Shown: piece by piece, positions 31,101-47,000 of the stretch | How positions within the stretch are numbered: position 1 is the first letter of the stretch | Layout: each line of letters begins with the position of its first letter | Source of the DNA: Tritrichomonas musculus | Taxonomy: Eukaryota > Parabasalia > Tritrichomonadida > Tritrichomonadidae | Assembly: GCA_039105265.1 (NCBI GenBank) | Contig: JAPFFF010000087.1 | Location: 47,774 to 111,773, forward strand | Direction: 5' to 3' | DNA: 64,000 nucleotides | The notes under the pieces: model-generated | The model's input: the letters and a program-made list of their open reading frames with translations, nothing else | Database searches by the model: none | What the model was told of the DNA's origin: nothing | Position numbers and translations under genes: made by a program

Positions 31101-34100
31101 AATTGAACCATCAGATTAAACTACAACTGCAATTGAATTATCAGATTCAGCTACAACTGCAATTTGAACCATCAGATTAAACTACAACTGCAATTGAACC
31201 ATCAGATTAAACTACAACTGCAATTGAACCATCAGATTCAGCTGCAACTGCAATTTGAACCATTAGATTAAACTACAACTGCAGTTGAACCATTAGATTC
31301 AGCTACAACTGCAATTGAACCATCAGATTCAGCTGCAACTGCAATTTGAACCATCAGATTAAACTACAACTGCAATTGAACCATTAGATTCAGCTGCAAC
31401 TTCAATTGAACCATCAGATTAAACTACAACTGCAATTGAACCATCAGATTAAACTACAACTGCAATTTGAACCATCAGATTCAGCTACAACTGCAATTTG
31501 AACCATCAGATTCAGCTACAACTGCAATTGAACCATCAGATTAAACTACAACTGCAATTGAATTATCAGATTCAGCTACAACTGCAATTTGAACCATCAG
31601 ATTAAACTACAACTGCAATTGAACCATCAGATTAAACTACAACTGCAATTGAACCATCAGATTCAGCTGCAACTGCAATTTGAACCATTAGATTAAACTA
31701 CAACTGCAGTTGAACCATCAGATTCAGCTACAACTGCAATTTGAACCATCAGATTCAGCTACAACTGCAATTTGAACCATCAGATTAAACTACAACTGCA
31801 ATTGAACCATCAGATTCAGCTACAACTGCAATTTGAACCATCAGATTCAGCTACAACTGCAATATGAACCATCAGATTCAGCTACAACTGCAATTTGAAC
31901 CATCAGATTAAACTACAACTGCAATTGAACCATTAGATTCAGCTGCAACTTCAATTGAACCATCAGATTAAACTACAACTGCAATTGAACCATCAGATTC
32001 AGCTACAACTGCAATTGAACCATCAGATTAAACTACAACTGCAATTTGAACCATCAGATTCAGCTACAACTGCAATTGAACCATCAGATTAAACTACAAC
32101 TGCAATTTGAACCATCAGATTCAGCTACAACTGCAATTGAACTATCAGATTAAACTACAACTGCAATTGAACCATCAGATTAAACTACAACTGCAATTGA
32201 ATTATCAGATTCAGCTACAACTGCAATTTGAACCATCAGATTAAACTACAACTGCAATTGAACCATCAGATTAAACTACAACTGCAATTGAACCATCAGA
32301 TTCAGCTGCAACTGCAATTTGAACCATTAGATTAAACTACAACTGCAGTTGAACCATTAGATTCAGCTACAACTGCAATTTGAACCATCAGATTCAGCTG
32401 CAACTGCAATTGAACCATCAGATTAAACTACAACTTCAATTGAACCATTAGATTCAGCTGCAACTGCAATTTGAACCATTAGATTAAGCTACAACTGAAA
32501 TTGAACCATTAGATTAAACTACAACTGCAATTGAACCATCAGATTAAACTACAACTGCAATTTGAATCATCAGATTAAACTACAACTGCAATTTGAATCA
32601 TCAGATTAAACTACAACTGCAATTTGAATCATCAGATTAAACTACAACTGCAGTTGAACCATTAGATTCAGCTACAACTGCAATTTGAACCATCAGATTC
32701 AGCTGCAACTGCAATTGAACCATCAGATTAAACTACAACTGCAATTTGAACCATCAGATTAAACTACAACTGCAATTTGAACCATCAGATTCAGCTACAA
32801 CTGCAATTGAACCATCAGATTAAACTACAACTGCAATTTGAACCATCAGATTCAGCTACAACTGCAGTTGAATCATCAGATTAAACTACAACTGCAGTTG
32901 AATCATCAGATTAAACTACAACTGCAGTTGAACCATTAGATTCAGCTACAACTGCAATTTGAACCATCAGATTCAGCTGCAACTGCAATTGAACCATCAG
33001 ATTAAACTACAACTGCAATTTGAACCATCAGATTCAGCTACAACTGCAGTTGAATCATCAGATTAAACTACAACTGCAGTTGAACCATTAGATTCAGCTA
33101 CAACTGCAATTGAACCATCAGATTCAGCTGCAACTGCAATTGAACCATCAGATTAAACTACAACTTCAATTGAACCATTAGATTCAGCTGCAACTGCAAT
33201 TTGAACCATTAGATTAAGCTACAACTGAAATTGAACCATTAGATTAAACTACAACTGCAATTGAACCATCAGATTAAACTACAACTGCAATTGAACTATC
33301 AGATTAAACTACAACTGCAATTGAACCATCAGATTCAGCTGCAACTGCAATTTGAACCATCAGATTAAACTACAACTGCAATTTGAATCATCAGATTAAA
33401 CTACAACTGCAATTTGAACCATCAGATTAAACTACAACTGCAGTTGAATCATCAGATTAAACTACAACTGCAGTTGAACCATTAGATTCAGCTAAAACTG
33501 CAATTTGAACCATCAGATTAAACTACAACTGCAATTTGAATCATCAGATTAAACTACAACTGCAATTGAACCATCAGATTAAACTACAACTGCAATTTGA
33601 ATCATCAGATTAAACTACAACTGCAATTGAACCATCAGATTCAGCTGCAACTTCAATTGAACCATCAGATTCAGCTACAACTGCAATTGAACCATCAGAT
33701 TAAACTACAACTGCAATTTGAACCATCAGATTCAGCTACAACTGCAATTGAACCATCAGATTAAACTACAACTGCAATTGAACCATCAGATTAAACTACA
33801 ACTGCAATTGAATTATCAGATTCAGCTACAACTGCAATTTGAACCATCAGATTAAACTACAACTGCAATTGAACCATCAGATTAAACTACAACTGCAATT
33901 GAACCATCAGATTCAGCTGCAACTGCAATTGAACCATCAGATTAAACTACAACTTCAATTGAACCATTAGATTCAGCTGCAACTGCAATTTGAACCATTA
34001 GATTAAGCTACAACTGAAATTGAACCATTAGATTAAACTACAACTGCAATTGAACCATCAGATTAAACTACAACTGCAATTGAACTATCAGATTAAACTA

Positions 34101-35082
34101 CAACTGCAATTGAACCATCAGATTCAGCTGCAACTGCAATTTGAACCATCAGATTAAACTACAACTGCAATTTGAATCATCAGATTAAACTACAACTGCA
34201 ATTTGAACCATCAGATTAAACTACAACTGCAGTTGAATCATCAGATTAAACTACAACTGCAGTTGAACCATTAGATTCAGCTAAAACTGCAATTTGAACC
34301 ATCAGATTCAGCTGCAACTGCAATTGAACCATCAGATTAAACTACAACTTCAATTGAACCATTAGATTCAGCTGCAACTGCAATTTGAACCATTAGATTA
34401 AGCTACAACTGAAATTGAACCATTAGATTAAACTACAACTGCAATTGAACCATCAGATTAAACTACAACTGCAATTGAACTATCAGATTAAACTACAACT
34501 GCAATTGAACCATCAGATTCAGCTGCAACTGCAATTTGAACCATCAGATTAAACTACAACTGCAATTTGAATCATCAGATTAAACTACAACTGCAATTTG
34601 AACCATCAGATTAAACTACAACTGCAGTTGAATCATCAGATTAAACTACAACTGCAGTTGAACCATTAGATTCAGCTAAAACTGCAATTTGAACCATCAG
34701 ATTAAACTACAACTGCAGTTGAATCATCAGATTAAACTACAACTGCAATTGAACCATCAGATTAAACTACAACTGCAATTTGAATCATCAGATTAAACTA
34801 CAACTGCAATTGAACCATCAGATTAAACTACAACTGCAATTTGAATCATCAGATTAAACTACAACTGCAATTGAACCATCAGATTAAACTACAACTGCAA
34901 TTGAACCATCAGATTAAACTACAACTGCAATTGAACTATCAGATTAAACTACAACTGCAATTGAACCATCAGATTAAACTACAACTGCAATTGAACCATC
35001 AGATTAAACTACAACTGCAATTGAACCATCAGATTCAGCTGCAACTGCAATTTGAACCATCAGATTAAACTACAACTGCAAT
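22191..35082 (+). repeat. Tandem duplication at 6,562-bp offset in family A
   Basis: About 22,191-28,520 matches about 28,753-35,082. Markers at 22,733, 23,585, 25,924, 26,654, 27,443 and 27,838 recur at 29,295, 30,147, 32,486, 33,216, 34,005 and 34,400, each 6,562 bp later. Rare AATATG monomers at 24,238 and 25,302 recur at 30,800 and 31,864. A 228-bp frame at 28,279 recurs at 34,841. The period is about 216 monomers. I saw no internal indel between the copies at the landmarks checked. About 230 bp of unmatched family A monomers lies between them. Confidence 0.9.
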
Positions 35083-38000
35083 TTGAATCATCAGATTAAA
35101 CTACAACTGCAATTTGAACCATCAGATTAAACTACAACTGCAGTTGAATCATCAGATTAAACTACAACTGCAGTTGAACCATTAGATTCAGCTAAAACTG
35201 CAATTTGAACCATCAGATTAAACTACAACTGCAGTTGAACCATCAGATTAAACTACAACTGCAATTGAACCATCAGATTAAACTACAACTGCAATTTGAA
35301 TCATCAGATTAAACTACAACTGCAATTTGAACCATCAGATTCAGCTACAACTGCAATTTGAACCATTAGATTCAGCTGTAACTGCAATTTGAACCATCAG
35401 ATTCAGCTGCAACTGCAATTTGAATCATCAGATTAAACTACAACTGCAATTTGAATCATCAGATTAAACTACAACTGCAGTTGAATCATCAGATTAAACT
35501 ACAACTGCAGTTGAACCATTAGATTCAGCTACAACTGCAATTTGAACCATCAGATTCAGCTGCAACTGCAATTGAACCATCAGATTAAACTACAACTGCA
35601 ATTTGAACCATCAGATTCAGCTACAACTGCAATTTGAACCATCAGATTAAACTACAACTGCAATTGAACCATCAGATTAAACTACAACTGCAATTTGAAC
35701 CATCAGATTAAACTACAACTGCAGTTGAACCATCAGATTAAACTACAACTGCAATTGAACCATCAGATTAAACTACAACTGCAATTTGAACCATCAGATT
35801 CAGCTACAACTGCAATTTGAACCATTAGATTAAACTACAATTGCAATTGAACCATCAGATTAAACTACAACTGCAGTTGAATCATCAGATTAAACTACAA
35901 CTGCAGTTGAACCATTAGATTCAGCTACAACTGCAATTTGAACCATCAGATTCAGCTGCAACTGCAATTGAACCATCAGATTAAACTACAACTTCAATTG
36001 AACCATTAGATTCAGCTGCAACTGCAATTTGAACCATTAGATTAAGCTACAACTGAAATTGAACCATTAGATTAAACTACAACTGCAATTGAACCATCAG
36101 ATTAAACTACAACTGCAATTGAACTATCAGATTAAACTACAACTGCAATTGAACCATCAGATTCAGCTGCAACTGCAATTTGAACCATCAGATTAAACTA
36201 CAACTGCAATTTGAATCATCAGATTAAACTACAACTGCAATTTGAACCATCAGATTAAACTACAACTGCAGTTGAATCATCAGATTAAACTACAACTGCA
36301 GTTGAACCATTAGATTCAGCTACAACTGCAATTTGAACCATCAGATTCAGCTGCAACTGCAATTGAACCATCAGATTAAACTACAACTTCAATTGAACCA
36401 TTAGATTCAGCTGCAACTGCAATTTGAACCATTAGATTAAGCTACAACTGAAATTGAACCATTAGATTAAACTACAACTGCAATTGAACCATCAGATTAA
36501 ACTACAACTGCAATTGAACTATCAGATTAAACTACAACTGCAATTGAACCATCAGATTCAGCTGCAACTGCAATTTGAACCATCAGATTAAACTACAACT
36601 GCAATTGAACCATTAGATTCAGCTGCAACTTCAATTGAACCATCAGATTCAGCTACAACTGCAATTTGAACCATCAGATTCAGCTACAACTGCAGTTGAA
36701 TCATCAGATTAAACTACAACTGCAATTGAACCATCAGATTCAGCTACAACTGCAATTTGAACCATCAGATTCAGCTACAACTGCAATATGAACCATCAGA
36801 TTCAGCTACAACTGCAATTTGAACCATCAGATTAAACTACAACTGCAATTGAACCATTAGATTCAGCTGCAACTTCAATTGAACCATCAGATTAAACTAC
36901 AACTGCAATTGAACCATCAGATTCAGCTACAACTGCAATTGAACCATCAGATTAAACTACAACTGCAATTTGAACCATCAGATTCAGCTACAACTGCAAT
37001 TGAACCATCAGATTAAACTACAACTGCAATTTGAACCATCAGATTCAGCTACAACTGCAATTGAACTATCAGATTAAACTACAACTGCAATTGAACCATC
37101 AGATTAAACTACAACTGCAATTGAATTATCAGATTCAGCTACAACTGCAATTTGAACCATCAGATTAAACTACAACTGCAATTGAACCATCAGATTAAAC
37201 TACAACTGCAATTGAACCATCAGATTCAGCTGCAACTGCAATTTGAACCATTAGATTAAACTACAACTGCAGTTGAACCATTAGATTCAGCTACAACTGC
37301 AATTTGAACCATCAGATTCAGCTGCAACTGCAATTGAACCATCAGATTAAACTACAACTTCAATTGAACCATTAGATTCAGCTGCAACTGCAATTTGAAC
37401 CATTAGATTAAGCTACAACTGAAATTGAACCATTAGATTAAACTACAACTGCAATTGAACCATCAGATTAAACTACAACTGCAATTTGAATCATCAGATT
37501 AAACTACAACTGCAATTTGAATCATCAGATTAAACTACAACTGCAATTTGAATCATCAGATTAAACTACAACTGCAGTTGAACCATTAGATTCAGCTACA
37601 ACTGCAATTTGAACCATCAGATTCAGCTGCAACTGCAATTGAACCATCAGATTAAACTACAACTGCAATTTGAACCATCAGATTAAACTACAACTGCAAT
37701 TTGAACCATCAGATTCAGCTACAACTGCAATTGAACCATCAGATTAAACTACAACTGCAATTTGAACCATCAGATTCAGCTACAACTGCAGTTGAATCAT
37801 CAGATTAAACTACAACTGCAGTTGAATCATCAGATTAAACTACAACTGCAGTTGAACCATTAGATTCAGCTACAACTGCAATTTGAACCATCAGATTCAG
37901 CTGCAACTGCAATTGAACCATCAGATTAAACTACAACTGCAATTTGAACCATCAGATTCAGCTACAACTGCAGTTGAATCATCAGATTAAACTACAACTG

Positions 38001-41000
38001 CAGTTGAACCATTAGATTCAGCTACAACTGCAATTTGAACCATCAGATTCAGCTGCAACTGCAATTGAACCATCAGATTAAACTACAACTTCAATTGAAC
38101 CATTAGATTCAGCTGCAACTGCAATTTGAACCATTAGATTAAGCTACAACTGAAATTGAACCATTAGATTAAACTACAACTGCAATTGAACCATCAGATT
38201 AAACTACAACTGCAATTGAACTATCAGATTAAACTACAACTGCAATTGAACCATCAGATTCAGCTGCAACTGCAATTTGAACCATCAGATTAAACTACAA
38301 CTGCAATTTGAATCATCAGATTAAACTACAACTGCAATTTGAACCATCAGATTAAACTACAACTGCAGTTGAATCATCAGATTAAACTACAACTGCAGTT
38401 GAACCATTAGATTCAGCTAAAACTGCAATTTGAACCATCAGATTAAACTACAACTGCAGTTGAATCATCAGATTAAACTACAACTGCAATTGAACCATCA
38501 GATTAAACTACAACTGCAATTTGAATCATCAGATTAAACTACAACTGCAATTGAACCATCAGATTCAGCTGCAACTTCAATTGAACCATCAGATTCAGCT
38601 ACAACTGCAATTGAACCATCAGATTAAACTACAACTGCAATTTGAACCATCAGATTCAGCTACAACTGCAATTGAACCATCAGATTAAACTACAACTGCA
38701 ATTGAACCATCAGATTAAACTACAACTGCAATTGAATTATCAGATTCAGCTACAACTGCAATTTGAACCATCAGATTAAACTACAACTGCAATTGAACCA
38801 TCAGATTAAACTACAACTGCAATTGAACCATCAGATTCAGCTGCAACTGCAATTGAACCATCAGATTAAACTACAACTTCAATTGAACCATTAGATTCAG
38901 CTGCAACTGCAATTTGAACCATTAGATTAAGCTACAACTGAAATTGAACCATTAGATTAAACTACAACTGCAATTGAACCATCAGATTAAACTACAACTG
39001 CAATTGAACTATCAGATTAAACTACAACTGCAATTGAACCATCAGATTCAGCTGCAACTGCAATTTGAACCATCAGATTAAACTACAACTGCAATTTGAA
39101 TCATCAGATTAAACTACAACTGCAATTTGAACCATCAGATTAAACTACAACTGCAGTTGAATCATCAGATTAAACTACAACTGCAGTTGAACCATTAGAT
39201 TCAGCTAAAACTGCAATTTGAACCATCAGATTCAGCTGCAACTGCAATTGAACCATCAGATTAAACTACAACTGCAATTTGAACCATCAGATTAAACTAC
39301 AACTGCAATTTGAACCATCAGATTAAACTACAACTGCAATTGAACCATCAGATTAAACTACAACTGCAATTTGAATCATCAGATTAAACTACAACTGCAA
39401 TTTGAATCATCAGATTAAACTACAACTGCAGTTGAATCATCAGATTAAACTACAACTGCAGTTGAACCATTAGATTCAGCTACAACTGCAATTTGAACCA
39501 TCAGATTCAGCTGCAACTGCAATTGAACCATCAGATTAAACTACAACTGCAATTTGAACCATCAGATTCAGCTACAACTGCAGTTGAATCATCAGATTAA
39601 ACTACAACTGCAGTTGAACCATTAGATTCAGCTACAACTGCAATTTGAACCATCAGATTCAGCTGCAACTGCAATTGAACCATCAGATTAAACTACAACT
39701 TCAATTGAACCATTAGATTCAGCTGCAACTGCAATTTGAACCATTAGATTAAGCTACAACTGAAATTGAACCATTAGATTAAACTACAACTGCAATTGAA
39801 CCATCAGATTAAACTACAACTGCAATTGAACTATCAGATTAAACTACAACTGCAATTGAACCATCAGATTCAGCTGCAACTGCAATTTGAACCATCAGAT
39901 TAAACTACAACTGCAATTTGAATCATCAGATTAAACTACAACTGCAATTTGAACCATCAGATTAAACTACAACTGCAGTTGAATCATCAGATTAAACTAC
40001 AACTGCAGTTGAACCATTAGATTCAGCTAAAACTGCAATTTGAACCATCAGATTCAGCTGCAACTGCAATTGAACCATCAGATTAAACTACAACTGCAAT
40101 TTGAACCATCAGATTAAACTACAACTGCAATTTGAACCATCAGATTAAACTACAACTGCAGTTGAATCATCAGATTAAACTACAACTGCAATTGAACCAT
40201 CAGATTAAACTACAACTGCAATTTGAATCATCAGATTAAACTACAACTGCAATTGAACCATCAGATTCAGCTGCAACTTCAATTGAACCATCAGATTCAG
40301 CTACAACTGCAATTGAACCATCAGATTAAACTACAACTGCAATTTGAACCATCAGATTCAGCTACAACTGCAATTGAACCATCAGATTAAACTACAACTG
40401 CAATTGAACCATCAGATTAAACTACAACTGCAATTGAATTATCAGATTCAGCTACAACTGCAATTTGAACCATCAGATTAAACTACAACTGCAATTGAAC
40501 CATCAGATTAAACTACAACTGCAATTGAACCATCAGATTCAGCTGCAACTGCAATTTGAACCATTAGATTAAACTACAACTGCAGTTGAACCATTAGATT
40601 CAGCTACAACTGCAATTTGAACCATCAGATTCAGCTGCAACTGCAATTGAACCATCAGATTAAACTACAACTTCAATTGAACCATTAGATTCAGCTGCAA
40701 CTGCAATTTGAACCATTAGATTAAGCTACAACTGAAATTGAACCATTAGATTAAACTACAACTGCAATTGAACCATCAGATTAAACTACAACTGCAATTG
40801 AACTATCAGATTAAACTACAACTGCAATTGAACCATCAGATTCAGCTGCAACTGCAATTTGAACCATCAGATTAAACTACAACTGCAATTTGAATCATCA
40901 GATTAAACTACAACTGCAATTTGAACCATCAGATTAAACTACAACTGCAGTTGAATCATCAGATTAAACTACAACTGCAGTTGAACCATTAGATTCAGCT

Positions 41001-44000
41001 AAAACTGCAATTTGAACCATCAGATTAAACTACAACTGCAGTTGAATCATCAGATTAAACTACAACTGCAATTGAACCATCAGATTAAACTACAACTGCA
41101 ATTTGAATCATCAGATTAAACTACAACTGCAATTGAACCATCAGATTAAACTACAACTGCAATTTGAATCATCAGATTAAACTACAACTGCAATTGAACC
41201 ATCAGATTAAACTACAACTGCAATTGAACCATCAGATTAAACTACAACTGCAATTGAACTATCAGATTAAACTACAACTGCAATTGAATCATCAGATTAA
41301 ACTACAACTGCAGTTGAACCATTAGATTCAGCTACAACTGCAATTTGAACCATCAGATTCAGCTGCAACTCCAATTGAACCATCAGATTAAACTACAACT
41401 GCAATTTGAACCATCAGATTCAGCTACAACTGCAATTGAACCATCAGATTAAACTACAACTGCAATTTGAACCATCAGATTCAGCTACAACTGCAGTTGA
41501 ATCATCAGATTAAACTACAACTGCAGTTGAATCATCAGATTAAACTACAACTGCAGTTGAACCATTAGATTCAGCTACAACTGCAATTTGAACCATCAGA
41601 TTCAGCTGCAACTGCAATTGAACCATCAGATTAAACTACAACTGCAATTTGAACCATCAGATTCAGCTACAACTGCAGTTGAATCATCAGATTAAACTAC
41701 AACTGCAGTTGAACCATTAGATTCAGCTACAACTGCAATTGAACCATCAGATTCAGCTGCAACTGCAATTGAACCATCAGATTAAACTACAACTTCAATT
41801 GAACCATTAGATTCAGCTGCAACTGCAATTTGAACCATTAGATTAAGCTACAACTGAAATTGAACCATTAGATTAAACTACAACTGCAATTGAACCATCA
41901 GATTAAACTACAACTGCAATTGAACTATCAGATTAAACTACAACTGCAATTGAACCATCAGATTCAGCTGCAACTGCAATTTGAACCATCAGATTAAACT
42001 ACAACTGCAATTTGAATCATCAGATTAAACTACAACTGCAATTTGAACCATCAGATTAAACTACAACTGCAGTTGAATCATCAGATTAAACTACAACTGC
42101 AGTTGAACCATTAGATTCAGCTAAAACTGCAATTTGAACCATCAGATTAAACTACAACTGCAGTTGAATCATCAGATTAAACTACAACTGCAATTGAACC
42201 ATCAGATTAAACTACAACTGCAATTTGAATCATCAGATTAAACTACAACTGCAATTGAACCATCAGATTCAGCTGCAACTTCAATTGAACCATCAGATTC
42301 AGCTACAACTGCAATTGAACCATCAGATTAAACTACAACTGCAATTTGAACCATCAGATTCAGCTACAACTGCAATTGAACCATCAGATTAAACTACAAC
42401 TGCAATTGAACCATCAGATTAAACTACAACTGCAATTGAATTATCAGATTCAGCTACAACTGCAATTTGAACCATCAGATTAAACTACAACTGCAATTGA
42501 ACCATCAGATTAAACTACAACTGCAATTGAACCATCAGATTCAGCTGCAACTGCAATTGAACCATCAGATTAAACTACAACTTCAATTGAACCATTAGAT
42601 TCAGCTGCAACTGCAATTTGAACCATTAGATTAAGCTACAACTGAAATTGAACCATTAGATTAAACTACAACTGCAATTGAACCATCAGATTAAACTACA
42701 ACTGCAATTGAACTATCAGATTAAACTACAACTGCAATTGAACCATCAGATTCAGCTGCAACTGCAATTTGAACCATCAGATTAAACTACAACTGCAATT
42801 TGAATCATCAGATTAAACTACAACTGCAATTTGAACCATCAGATTAAACTACAACTGCAGTTGAATCATCAGATTAAACTACAACTGCAGTTGAACCATT
42901 AGATTCAGCTAAAACTGCAATTTGAACCATCAGATTCAGCTGCAACTGCAATTGAACCATCAGATTAAACTACAACTTCAATTGAACCATTAGATTCAGC
43001 TGCAACTGCAATTTGAACCATTAGATTAAGCTACAACTGAAATTGAACCATTAGATTAAACTACAACTGCAATTGAACCATCAGATTAAACTACAACTGC
43101 AATTGAACTATCAGATTAAACTACAACTGCAATTGAACCATCAGATTCAGCTGCAACTGCAATTTGAACCATCAGATTAAACTACAACTGCAATTTGAAT
43201 CATCAGATTAAACTACAACTGCAATTTGAACCATCAGATTAAACTACAACTGCAGTTGAATCATCAGATTAAACTACAACTGCAGTTGAACCATTAGATT
43301 CAGCTAAAACTGCAATTTGAACCATCAGATTAAACTACAACTGCAGTTGAATCATCAGATTAAACTACAACTGCAATTGAACCATCAGATTAAACTACAA
43401 CTGCAATTTGAATCATCAGATTAAACTACAACTGCAATTGAACCATCAGATTAAACTACAACTGCAATTTGAATCATCAGATTAAACTACAACTGCAATT
43501 GAACCATCAGATTAAACTACAACTGCAATTGAACCATCAGATTAAACTACAACTGCAATTGAACTATCAGATTAAACTACAACTGCAATTGAACCATCAG
43601 ATTAAACTACAACTGCAATTGAACCATCAGATTAAACTACAACTGCAATTGAACCATCAGATTCAGCTGCAACTGCAATTTGAACCATCAGATTAAACTA
43701 CAACTGCAATTTGAATCATCAGATTAAACTACAACTGCAATTTGAACCATCAGATTAAACTACAACTGCAGTTGAATCATCAGATTAAACTACAACTGCA
43801 GTTGAACCATTAGATTCAGCTAAAACTGCAATTTGAACCATCAGATTAAACTACAACTGCAGTTGAACCATCAGATTAAACTACAACTGCAATTGAACCA
43901 TCAGATTAAACTACAACTGCAATTTGAATCATCAGATTAAACTACAACTGCAATTTGAACCATCAGATTCAGCTACAACTGCAATTTGAACCATTAGATT

Positions 44001-47000
44001 CAGCTGTAACTGCAATTTGAACCATCAGATTCAGCTGCAACTGCAATTTGAATCATCAGATTAAACTACAACTGCAATTTGAATCATCAGATTAAACTAC
44101 AACTGCAGTTGAATCATCAGATTAAACTACAACTGCAGTTGAACCATTAGATTCAGCTACAACTGCAATTTGAACCATCAGATTCAGCTGCAACTGCAAT
44201 TGAACCATCAGATTAAACTACAACTGCAATTTGAACCATCAGATTCAGCTACAACTGCAATTTGAACCATCAGATTAAACTACAACTGCAATTGAACCAT
44301 CAGATTAAACTACAACTGCAATTTGAACCATCAGATTAAACTACAACTGCAGTTGAACCATCAGATTAAACTACAACTGCAATTGAACCATCAGATTAAA
44401 CTACAACTGCAATTTGAACCATCAGATTCAGCTACAACTGCAATTTGAACCATTAGATTAAACTACAATTGCAATTGAACCATCAGATTAAACTACAACT
44501 GCAGTTGAATCATCAGATTAAACTACAACTGCAGTTGAACCATTAGATTCAGCTACAACTGCAATTTGAACCATCAGATTCAGCTGCAACTGCAATTGAA
44601 CCATCAGATTAAACTACAACTTCAATTGAACCATTAGATTCAGCTGCAACTGCAATTTGAACCATTAGATTAAGCTACAACTGAAATTGAACCATTAGAT
44701 TAAACTACAACTGCAATTGAACCATCAGATTAAACTACAACTGCAATTGAACTATCAGATTAAACTACAACTGCAATTGAACCATCAGATTCAGCTGCAA
44801 CTGCAATTTGAACCATCAGATTAAACTACAACTGCAATTTGAATCATCAGATTAAACTACAACTGCAATTTGAACCATCAGATTAAACTACAACTGCAGT
44901 TGAATCATCAGATTAAACTACAACTGCAGTTGAACCATTAGATTCAGCTACAACTGCAATTTGAACCATCAGATTCAGCTGCAACTGCAATTGAACCATC
45001 AGATTAAACTACAACTTCAATTGAACCATTAGATTCAGCTGCAACTGCAATTTGAACCATTAGATTAAGCTACAACTGAAATTGAACCATTAGATTAAAC
45101 TACAACTGCAATTGAACCATCAGATTAAACTACAACTGCAATTGAACTATCAGATTAAACTACAACTGCAATTGAACCATCAGATTCAGCTGCAACTGCA
45201 ATTTGAACCATCAGATTAAACTACAACTGCAATTGAACCATTAGATTCAGCTGCAACTTCAATTGAACCATCAGATTAAACTACAACTGCAATTGAACCA
45301 TCAGATTCAGCTACAACTGCAATTGAACCATCAGATTAAACTACAACTGCAATTTGAACCATCAGATTCAGCTACAACTGCAATTGAACCATCAGATTAA
45401 ACTACAACTGCAATTGAATTATCAGATTCAGCTACAACTGCAATTTGAACCATCAGATTCAGCTACAACTGCAGTTGAATCATCAGATTAAACTACAACT
45501 GCAATTGAACCATCAGATTCAGCTACAACTGCAATTTGAACCATCAGATTCAGCTACAACTGCAATATGAACCATCAGATTCAGCTACAACTGCAATTTG
45601 AACCATCAGATTAAACTACAACTGCAATTGAACCATTAGATTCAGCTGCAACTTCAATTGAACCATCAGATTAAACTACAACTGCAATTGAACCATCAGA
45701 TTCAGCTACAACTGCAATTGAACCATCAGATTAAACTACAACTGCAATTTGAACCATCAGATTCAGCTACAACTGCAATTGAACCATCAGATTAAACTAC
45801 AACTGCAATTTGAACCATCAGATTCAGCTACAACTGCAATTGAACTATCAGATTAAACTACAACTGCAATTGAACCATCAGATTAAACTACAACTGCAAT
45901 TGAATTATCAGATTCAGCTACAACTGCAATTTGAACCATCAGATTAAACTACAACTGCAATTGAACCATCAGATTAAACTACAACTGCAATTGAACCATC
46001 AGATTCAGCTGCAACTGCAATTTGAACCATTAGATTAAACTACAACTGCAGTTGAACCATTAGATTCAGCTACAACTGCAATTTGAACCATCAGATTCAG
46101 CTGCAACTGCAATTGAACCATCAGATTAAACTACAACTTCAATTGAACCATTAGATTCAGCTGCAACTGCAATTTGAACCATTAGATTAAGCTACAACTG
46201 AAATTGAACCATTAGATTAAACTACAACTGCAATTGAACCATCAGATTAAACTACAACTGCAATTTGAATCATCAGATTAAACTACAACTGCAATTTGAA
46301 TCATCAGATTAAACTACAACTGCAATTTGAATCATCAGATTAAACTACAACTGCAGTTGAACCATTAGATTCAGCTACAACTGCAATTTGAACCATCAGA
46401 TTCAGCTGCAACTGCAATTGAACCATCAGATTAAACTACAACTGCAATTTGAACCATCAGATTAAACTACAACTGCAATTTGAACCATCAGATTCAGCTA
46501 CAACTGCAATTGAACCATCAGATTAAACTACAACTGCAATTTGAACCATCAGATTCAGCTACAACTGCAGTTGAATCATCAGATTAAACTACAACTGCAG
46601 TTGAATCATCAGATTAAACTACAACTGCAGTTGAACCATTAGATTCAGCTACAACTGCAATTTGAACCATCAGATTCAGCTGCAACTGCAATTGAACCAT
46701 CAGATTAAACTACAACTGCAATTTGAACCATCAGATTCAGCTACAACTGCAGTTGAATCATCAGATTAAACTACAACTGCAGTTGAACCATTAGATTCAG
46801 CTACAACTGCAATTTGAACCATCAGATTCAGCTGCAACTGCAATTGAACCATCAGATTAAACTACAACTTCAATTGAACCATTAGATTCAGCTGCAACTG
46901 CAATTTGAACCATTAGATTAAGCTACAACTGAAATTGAACCATTAGATTAAACTACAACTGCAATTGAACCATCAGATTAAACTACAACTGCAATTGAAC

